This document shows positions 56,885 to 64,000 of a DNA stretch of 64,000 nucleotides, one piece after another. The position numbers were made by a program, and so were the translations under genes. Below the pieces are notes generated by a model. The model worked only from the letters and a program-made list of their open reading frames with translations, was not told the DNA's origin and ran no database searches. Numbering within the stretch: position 1 is the stretch's first letter; each line of letters starts with the position of its first letter. The DNA lies in assembly GCA_038501625.1 (NCBI GenBank), contig JAZAYU010000685.1:118016-182015 (forward strand). Reading direction: 5' to 3'. The DNA comes from Corbicula japonica (taxonomy: Eukaryota; Mollusca; Bivalvia; Venerida; Cyrenidae).

Positions 56885-58189
56885 CCGTAATCACCCTAAG
56901 TATTGGGACACCCTAAATATAGGGACACCCTTATTTTTCATCAAAATAATTTTTTTTGCATCCCTAAATTTTGGGACACTTTTAGGGTAAGTATTTTTCA
57001 ATGTCCCTAAGTTTTGGGACACTTTCAGAAGCGTTTTTTGGGTTATATCTATCTATCTATAAATACTGCATGACACTATTGTTTAGCATTTTATGCAGGT
57101 GCGCGTCTGTACAAGAAATATTAAAAGAAGAAATGTACAGGAGAAAAAAAGTAATACATAATGTATTTGTGAGAGTTCTGAATTAAAGCTGATAGTGTTA
57201 GTTAAAAGACTAGATTTACAGTTAAAAGAGTAAAAACAGCATAGTCGCTTAGAAGTTATGGCACAGTTTAGTTACCCCCTGCCTAAACTGGTCCAGGGTG
57301 GGTGCCTGTGCAACATTTGCTGGCAAAGAATTCCACAGTACAATAGTGGCAGGGTAGAATGAACATTTATAGTAATTACAAGGAGTTTGGATTTGCCTAA
57401 AAGAGAGGGGATGCATGTGTCTAGTGAGACGAGTAGTGGGTAAAACATACTGAGGCATTGGAACAGCAACCAGTCCATGGACAATTTTAAAGAACATAAG
57501 TAGTCTGGAATCACACCTTCTGTTACCAAGGGATTCCTCAAGAAAAAAAAAGAATATATAAAGTACCCATGTACTTTCTTTTTTATTTAACTTACGCTCC
57601 TCTGTATTAATAACGGCTATCGTTTTCATTTTAATTAATTATATACCTTTATCCTAAATATTTTACTCTTATTTAACAATCTGTTTATTTCAATAACGCG
57701 CTAAATTGTTTATGCAGGTGCAGATAATAGCCTGAGGCAAGTGTCAGTAATTAATATCTTATCAAAACAGTCTTTCTTATGACCGAAAAAGGTGTGAAAA
57801 CGTCCCTATTAAGCCACCTGTTTCAAGTTGGAAAGAGTTTGTCATCAAAAAACGTACAGGAGATAAACGGAATGTCAATTACCACTTAATTAAATATTGC
57901 TCGACAAGTTTTGGCATAAAACAAATTATTTTATTCTCAATCTGTATACACAAACTAATTGCAAAAATAAATTGTTTGATTTCGTATTATCATATACATG
58001 TATAACGTCGATCCGTATACGTACCGCGATAACGTCCTATCATGTCTTGAGTCATTGACGATCCAAGCATACAAACCTACCCAAAATATTGGGACACTTT
58101 TTGAACAAATATTTTTTTGCGACCCTTAATATTGGAACACGAAAATTTTTAATTATTTTTAACTGTCCCAATACTTAGGGTGATTACGG
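56885..58189. mobile_element. TIR element, 1.3 kb, inserted in the LINE 3' UTR
   Basis: CCGTAATCACCCTAAGTATT plus GGGACA is a perfect 26-bp TIR (inverted at 58164-58189), with TAT at both borders. Subterminal CCCTAAATTTTGGGACAC-like motifs recur at both ends. A foreign LINE fragment lies inside on the opposite strand. Class not assigned. Confidence 0.8.
57249..57540 (-). pseudogene. Jockey/CR1-type LINE C-terminal fragment inside the TIR element
   Basis: Open minus-strand frame LGNRRCDSRLLMFFKIVHGL, then VAVPMPQYVLPTTRLTRHMH, then SFYPATIVLWNSLPANVAQA, then LDQFRQGVTKL ending HNF. RxxDxRLxMFYKIVHxLV...YxxSFFPxxIxxWNxLP is the standard C-terminal stretch of such ORF2 proteins. No stop over about 95 codons, so relatively young. 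Confidence 0.8.
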
Positions 58190-59029
58190 TATTTGTGCTA
58201 AGAAGATTTGTTATTAAGTTTCAAGTTTTAGAGTCCAAACGTGATCTCTGATAAATTTTTGATAAGTATATATTTTAATAACACTTTTCTTTTAACAACA
58301 ACCAATTCTTAATTGTCCCATAAATTGATTTTAAACATGTAGTTATTTATTTATTTACAATATATTTTTTATCATAACTCCACATTTTTCTATATTAAGT
58401 GTGTAACTTAGTTATAATCGTAGTAAATTGTTGCTTTAACCTTTATAAAAGTGCCATTTATAATATCATAATTGCATTTACTTGCTTTTATAATATATGT
58501 GCTTTCATTTGTGCTTTCATGTAATGTATGCAATGCAGAGTTATGTAATGTAATTGCTTCATGTAGTGTGTTGTTTGAATTGTTATATTGTTATTAATTT
58601 CCGTCAAAAGCTTTATCGCTTATGTTATTATATGTTGACCAATACCGACAATAAATAAAATTTGTATTGTATTGTAATGTCAATATTTACCACAACTGAA
58701 ACATTCATTACGTATTCAATAGGTATGCTCGAATCCATTTTAATGAGGAACAATTTAACTGTCATCAGTAGGAAGTTGGAAATTGTCATGTAACTACATA
58801 TGTTTGCCTCTTGTCTGGAAATCCTCCATCCGAACCTGCATTACAGTGCATAACTGCTTTTCTTTTTTTTTCGTCTGTTCATAACAATAAACGGATAAAG
58901 GAGGAATAGAAGAATGCAGCTTAATAATTTGGACTAGCTCTGAATCATACTTGAAGGCCAGCTAATACTTTCATGTTTTACCTTTTGCAAAGCTCGCATA
59001 TTACTTCTAAAGGAGAGAAACTACGAAAT

Positions 59030-59205
59030 TTGAAAAAGAAAGAAGGAATTCCCAACCAGGAAGTAAAAAGTGTTTATAACAATTAAGAAGATCTGCTCAG
59101 ACGACATAATTTCATACTTGTTGATAACTGTATAGACTCCTACACAGCCGAAATCGATCATAAACGCAATCTTGTGCTCTATATGGAAGACGGTGTCCAT
59201 TCTTA
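59030..59205 (+). repeat. Dispersed repeat, copy 2 (copy 1 at 13621-13790)
   Basis: GGAATTCCCAACCAGGAAGT, TAAGAAGATCTGC, TAGACTCCTACACAGCCGAA and GGTGTCCATTCTT in the same order and spacing as copy 1. Confidence 0.65.
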
Positions 59206-59237
59206 AATGAGAAAAAAATCACATGTGTGTCAGATTA

Positions 59238-59624
59238 AGAGGTCGCAAACATTGCAAATGGCGAAAAAATGAATTTACTTTCATTTTGAACCAGGAAGTA
59301 AGTTTTCCTTAAATTTCTTGAAAACCCTAATATGACAAACTGGCACTAAACATTGTAGACCAGCATATACTTATTTCAGGTATGAGTTGCTTTGGTATAT
59401 TGTCCATGAATTTCAGAGTTCTTATGCAAACGGTTTTTCTTTTGTTTTAGTATGTGCTTGGTAATTAGAACATGAATTAGACTAAATTGAGCCTGCAAAC
59501 ATTAACTACATCCTTAGCTAAATACATTTCTTTAATAAAATCTAGGTGGCAATAAGTATTTCCCCCAAAATTCATTTTTTGAAGTTTTAGCCTGTTTTCG
59601 CCATTTGCAATGTTTGCGACCCCT
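59238..59624. mobile_element. TA-flanked MITE, 387 bp
   Basis: AG(A/G)GGTCGCAAACATTGCAA plus ATGGCGAAAA forms TIRs of about 31 bp with one mismatch (right end inverted to 59624). TA borders both ends. Confidence 0.75.
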
Positions 59625-60014
59625 TACACTTTTTATGAATTCTAACTGGTTATAGATCTAAAAATATCTGTTTAACATGCTGCAAATATTTTAAACACGT
59701 TGCCATTTCTTTTATTTGCCTTACCATGTGAACATTTTAGATCATATGTAAAATGTTTTGTAAATAATGCCAATTTAAATTTAAGTTGTTATTTTCATTT
59801 CAAAGAATCTGCATTGATGGAAACAACAGTGCAAGTGGCGAAAACTGGTTAAAATTTAAGGAAAAAAACTTACTGACGGCCAGTGAAACAAAACATTTTT
59901 CAGATGTTTTAATGTGTGCATGCTGAGTTCAGTCTAATTAATGCTCTTATGACCAAACACATACTTAAACAATACAAACGAAAAATCGTCTGCATCAGAA
60001 ATTCATGGACAATA

Positions 60015-60058
60015 CGTCGCCTTATTATTACAATGTTCTAACTTACTTTTTTACAGTT
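60015..60058 (+). repeat. Extra left terminus of the following MITE
   Basis: CGTCGCCTTATTATTACAAT and the next 24 nt, to CAGTT, repeat at 60284-60327 with one mismatch. A solo end or a nested copy. Confidence 0.75.
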
Positions 60059-60281
60059 TGGAGAAAATCGTCTTCAAAGTTTCAGATTTCTCTAAAACCT
60101 TCATATTCCACCGAATTTGCTCAGAAAAACAGCAGCGTGTGTGTTTTGATGAAGTCTATAACTTACATGAGTTTGTGTTTAGTCTTTATCTTTAACTTTT
60201 TAAAAATTCTCTACTTTCGGTTTAACCTAACCAGTGTTCTTGGACTAACCAGTACTAACCATTATTTTCTCCGCAAGTAAC

Positions 60282-60526
60282 TCGTCGCCTTATTATTACA
60301 ATGCTCTAACTTACTTTTTTACAGTTACTTAGAACAGTGTAATCCTTACACGAGTGTGAATAAACCGCAAGATAGAACATTGTGTGATTGGGAATTTTAA
60401 AAACTAAAGTGAATCAACCAATTCTGAAACCATATTCAGATAGGTCTTTTTTCCACGATTACAACGGTATAAAAATCTCATTTTTCGAAAAATATCACTT
60501 AGAACATTGTAATAATAAGGCGACGA
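60282..60526. mobile_element. MITE, 245 bp, with TCGTCGCCTTATTATTACAA termini
   Basis: TIR of about 27 bp (TCGTCGCCTTATTATTACAA then TGCTCTAA), inverted at 60500-60526 with one mismatch. ORF 60005-60280 lies in the preceding spacer and is not convincing. Confidence 0.75.
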
Positions 60527-61445
60527 ATATACATTAAAAATCCTTACCTGAACAAAAGTAGTATGTCAATATACAATATGTTGAGACGATTCGTCAAAAT
60601 AGTGTTCGAGTTTTTAGGAAGGAATTCAATGAAAACCTCCTTAATGTTTACTTTCGGTTTCAATGTCAAAACAGTTTGCATAATTTAAATACGTGTTATT
60701 TTTTTGAGAGATGACCGGAACATTTTATATATTTCTGTATCGTTTTTTCTCAAGACGTTTTAAACAGCATTTTATCTTAATGCAAATGCTATTTGTAGTT
60801 TTTGTGAATATATGTACTTCATAAATGAAGCATTTTTTGAACTTTTCAAATAACTTTAGCATCCAAACTAACATACAGCCAAGGACAACATATTTATTAA
60901 TTTTTTGTGCTGGCCTAAGAAATATTAATGTCAGGTTTTAACGATATAGAAAAATGATTTGCTATTGGAACCGAAAGTAGACATGGTGGGAGTCTTTCTT
61001 GAATTTTAGCTTTTCATGTAAGTAATATCTCAACAACATATTGTTGTTGGATATATTGATCAGCTTTCGCCATTAGCTTTTGCTATTTATGATCTTCCGA
61101 ATGGAAGCACATGCTTTTATCTGTAAAATAATTTAAATTCGTTTGTGTTTATCTTTAGAGCTGTGTACTATTAACCTAATATGGAATTAAGTAATATAGA
61201 ATATTGATATGCACCCACGAAGTGGAAATCAAATACAGTTGCACTAGCACGTCCGTACGTCCTCCAAATTTTGTAGCATCAACTCATTTCTTTCCAACGT
61301 GCACAAATGATCAAGGAGGATGTGAAGATGATCGCAAATAAAAGATATTTTCCTGAGGTCATTTTTACCGAAGTTATGGCCCTTTCCTAATATCATTAAT
61401 AAAAGTCTGTGGCATCAACTCCTCAGTATTGAGCAGAAATAAGAC
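60527..61445. other. No gene recognised
   Basis: AT-rich sequence with a short GCACGTCCGTACGTCCTCC stretch also seen, in part, near 22390 and 23190 (a dispersed repeat). Confidence 0.35.
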
Positions 61446-61763
61446 AAAGTACCTAATATGTATTGGTTGCCTAAAATGCATAAAACACCGTACAAAGCAA
61501 GATTTATTGCAAACTCTAGTTCTTGCACAACTACTTAATTATCCGTGCTCTTAACATCTTGTCTTACAGCTATAAAAGAACATGAAATTAGTTATGGTGA
61601 TAAGGTTTTTGAAACTACTGGCAAAAATTTATTTTGGTCGATTAAAAATTCAAATGACGTTTTATAGAAGCTTAAAGCAAATAATTTTCAGGCGTTCTGT
61701 TTGTTTACTTATGATTTCTCTACTTTATACACTTCGTTCCCTCATAATTTAATAAGACCGTAG
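61446..61763 (+). pseudogene. Penelope-like element reverse-transcriptase fragment
   Basis: The frame reads NMYWLPKMHKTPYKARFIAN, then SSSCTTT-stop-LSVLLTSCLTAI, then GKNLFWSIKNSNDVL-stop, then FTYDFSTLYTSFPHNLI. YWLPKxHKxPYKxRFIANSSSCTT and TYDFSTLYTxxPHNLI are signature blocks of Penelope-like RTs. Two in-frame stops. A remnant. Confidence 0.8.
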
Positions 61764-63018
61764 GCGTAGTCAATGGGGCGGCAGGGGCGGCTATCGACTA
61801 CCAATATTTCGACTAGCCACCGTTATATTTTAGTCTTGCCTCTCCAAAAACGTTTGTGTCGCCTTAAGTTTCGTCTACACTGATGACAGGCATCAATACG
61901 CTCAATTAGCTACGACCGACAGGGGATTAGCGACTGCAGATTACCACAGGTTGTTAATATCACTCTTTGTGTATTCTGGGTGGTACAAATTTGAATTTGT
62001 TTATTGTATTTATCTGGTGTCAATTATAAAAAATCAAAAGATGAATGGTGACATGTTACCTTAATTTTTGCGTATAATCTTAACAAGTACTTCATGTATC
62101 ATTAATGTTAGTTATATATAATTCAGACTGAAAAATTGCGGATGTTCCAGATGATCTTAATCTACTCGCTGTCAGTACAAGTGAAGAAAAAACAACAACA
62201 ATGTATATAATTATATTCTCCAAATTTGACAAGAGCCACTTTTGTAGGCTGTAATTGTTTAGGTTAACACTTTGAACAGTTTTTGATAAATTAAGTTTTG
62301 TTCCTATTGTTATTTCATAAAACCGATGAATTTGTCATCGGCGTATTGTTGAACTTAAACATGTGTGTAAAATTATCTAAGCAGGTAAACTTACAGCCTA
62401 CACAAATGGCCCTTATCAAATTTTGAGTAGTATATATGGAGTGAAGTGTAAACACTATTTATAAATGTCACAGCGGTCAGTAAAACAGCAAAACTGAGTA
62501 GCATGTATGAAAAAAAAAGAGTTAAAACAGAGTTAGTTAAATCAGACATTTTAAAAAAGGAAAAAAAAGAGCTCTCTTTAATTATTGATATTGGAATGTT
62601 ATTTTGTTAAATTTCGTTAAAGATAAAAGTTTAAATTATCTGACTATTATAGAAGAAAATGAAGAAAACAATAACAAAGAAATAAATCACTTTTTACATA
62701 TGTGATACCAGCATTAACAAAAAGAAGATAAAACAAATCTGACCTAAATTTTATAACACTGAGACCGGAGTTCAATTTCACTGGTATGTTCTGAGGCTGT
62801 GCTCAATTACAACCAATCTGGTTGCTGAGAATTTAGACTGGTCTCCCAAGTTAAATTACATTGAGAATGACCCGTGATAATAATGTGCCTTAACCAGTAG
62901 ACTTCAACCATTTTAGACATCAACTTCAACACTTGAGGTCACAGCTCATAGGTCAAAAATCGGCCTTCACCAGCATGAATTTTTAAATGCATATATCACA
63001 AACAGAAGTAGTCTGTTT
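61764..63018. other. No coding exon recognised
   Basis: Downstream of the minus-strand gene that ends at 63019, so it should contain that gene's 3' UTR. No clear AATAAA was fixed. The rest is AT-rich with no repeat recognised. Confidence 0.35.
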
Positions 63019-63520
63019 TTATTTGTCACTGACAATTCCTTTAGCAGCTAGCTCATCTTTCAGTCTGCTGAGATAACCGGGATCTGGGTAACCAAACCTG
63101 AAAATATATAGCACAGTCTGCTGAGATAACCGGGATCTGGGTAACCAAACCTGAAAATTCATAGCACAATCTGCTGAGATAACCGGATTCTGGGTAACCA
63201 AACCTGAAAATATATAGCACAGTCTGCCGAGATAACCGGGATCTGGGTAACCAAACCTGAAAATATATAGCACAGTCTGCTGAGATAACCGGGATCTGGG
63301 TAACCAAACCTGAAATATATAGCACAGTCTGCTGAGATAACCGGGATCTGGGTAACCAAACCTGAAAATATATAGCACAGTCTGCTGAGATAACCGGGAT
63401 CTGGGTAACCAAACCTGAAAATGCATAGCACAGTCTGCTGAGATAACCGAGATCTTGGTAACCAAACCTGAAAAAATACAGCACAGTCTGCTGAGATAAC
63501 CGGGATCTGGGTAACCAAAC
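63019..63520 (-). CDS. Terminal exon of an unrecognised gene, with nine tandem splice acceptors
   Basis: With the acceptor nearest the stop, the exon is 63019-63097 and reads FGYPDPGYLSRLKDELAAKG then IVSDK-stop, a compact helical C-terminus that looks genuinely coding. Upstream exons lie beyond the right edge. The exon start and 16 nt of intron end (TGCTATATATTTTCAG) are tandemly repeated nine times, so nine AG acceptors exist (exon starts 63097 to 63520). The frame from the farthest acceptor is open to the same stop, giving 141 extra residues. A branch-point-like CTAAT lies only upstream of the outermost copy. I cannot name the protein; the residues suggest a conserved metabolic-type enzyme tail, but that is a guess. 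Confidence 0.55.
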
Positions 63521-63540
63521 CTGAAAATTCATAGCACAGT
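63061..63540. repeat. 53-bp minisatellite, nine copies
   Basis: CAGTCTGCTGAGATAACCGG plus 33 nt recurs with steps of 53, 53, 53, 53, 52, 53, 53 and 53. On the gene strand each unit is intron end plus exon start. The 52-nt unit lacks one A (near 63312-63316). The three overlapping long minus ORFs here all read this array. Confidence 0.97.
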
Positions 63541-64000
63541 CTTCAGAATGTAGCTTACTGATTTTATTATTAGCTCAGGGTCAAAGTGAAGATTAATACA
63601 TGTGTATATTTTAAGAAATTAAAGAAACAATAACATTGACACAAGTTCTCATAAACTAGCCAAAACTCTGAAAACTACACAATTCAGTAAATAAATTCAA
63701 TCTTGTAAACAGAATTAAGAAAATTGTTAAATTGAAAGACATATTAATTTACTCTACTTATGGAATAACTTTGAGTACTCTGTTTTATGTTTTCATACAA
63801 ATTTAAGGGGATAAATGAATGATGCAGCATGGGGTTGAGGTGAAATTATTTTCGAAATTTGTTTACAAATAAAAAAAAGTGTTTCTGATTTCTTGCTGTG
63901 ATGTTTTGCTGTGTTTTTTATTGTGATGTGTTTAATCAATCAGGGGTTTGGGGTGGGATCTGTAAAATAAGATTTTTTTTAAATATAATGTGATCTTTGT
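63541..64000. other. Intron sequence of the minus-strand gene; no exon seen
   Basis: AT-rich with poly-T stretches. A CTAATAATAAAATCAG stretch (minus strand, near 63570) could supply the branch point for the acceptors at 63520 and below. Confidence 0.4.

Larger units (their letters stand above)
55871..58678 (+). pseudogene. CR1-like LINE, decayed, split by a TIR element
   Basis: RT palm: FFNINIFLNDIFDFVDKCSL then YNNADDKTLSHADHNIENVK (the usual Y-x-D-D box reads NADD here), then INWFVSNKMQAKPDKFQAL. Frames change afterwards: LLGVTIDFKLEF, ERALRFIYDDYVSNYDTLLE, then SFRYRAPKLWNSLPQHFRDE and MINAWN-stop. The 3' UTR continues at 58193 after the insertion and ends AATAAATAAAATTTGTATTG with an ATTGT repeat tail. 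Several stops and frameshifts. Not active. Confidence 0.8.

Noticed and set aside
63053..63532. Three overlapping 119-159-residue ORFs as separate repeat proteins
   Set aside because: They are the same 53-bp repeat read in three frames; only the frame ending at 63019 joins a non-repeated exon end.

Overview
The window is AT-rich, intron-rich, transposon-dense animal DNA. Genes are split into short exons with GT-AG introns, and almost every intergenic or intronic kilobase carries LINE, Penelope-like, SINE-like or TIR-element remnants. The gene family (RRM / KH-like / macro-domain proteins of the PARP14 type, in tandem copies) and the repeat types (tRNA-like SINE heads, repeats rich in AGGTCA half-sites, TA-flanked MITEs) suggest a lophotrochozoan, most likely a bivalve mollusc. 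That assignment is inference, not something the sequence proves.

Layout. (1) 1-10,052, minus strand: four coding exons of a PARP14-like gene (copy A): RRM split over exons 1-2, KH-like exon 3, then a long exon 4 with a disordered linker and the first two thirds of a macro domain. The gene runs off the left edge. Intron 1 is largely filled by a nested hAT-like element, a 35-bp-TIR MITE and a perfect 60-bp-arm foldback ending 15 nt from the splice donor. Intron 3 holds a 13-copy 47-bp minisatellite. (2) 10-29.5 kb: no convincing gene. It holds LINE 3' fragments, inverted-repeat elements (including a 2.75-kb element with about 1-kb TIRs and a 5-bp target duplication), two tRNA-like SINE heads, a 144-bp tandem array with nuclear-receptor-like half-sites, and a tRNA-like triplicate. 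(3) 29.9-37.4 kb, minus strand: copy B of the same four-exon module with identical exon phases. Its macro domain is about 93% identical to A, its linker is strongly diverged, and exon 3 carries a frame-breaking 2-nt difference. (4) 38.3-44.4 kb: a DNA transposon inserted in a SINE-like repeat, then a nearly complete LINE on the minus strand whose 1134-codon EN-RT ORF2 is intact. (5) 44.4-54 kb, plus strand: a tentative, unrecognised Cys-rich gene (three phase-compatible exons plus a possible terminal one), interrupted by a 4.1-kb long-TIR transposon. (6) 55.8-62 kb: a decayed LINE split by a TIR element, two small TIR elements and a Penelope-like RT fragment. (7) 63.0-63.5 kb, minus strand: the terminal exon of another gene, preceded by nine 53-bp tandem copies of its own splice acceptor.

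How it fits together. The only clear host genes are the tandem PARP14-like modules A and B. Proteins of this type combine RNA binding (RRM/KH) with ADP-ribose recognition (macro) and often act in innate immunity. Both copies end with the same phase-1 donor inside the macro domain, and no exon 5 is visible between B and A. B is therefore either a partial duplicate or an alternative 5' module that could splice to exons shared with A beyond the left edge. The most unusual signals are the repeated splice acceptor at 63 kb, the LINE whose ORF1 and ORF2 are in one frame separated by a single TAG, and the two long-TIR elements that share end sequence and 5-bp target duplications.
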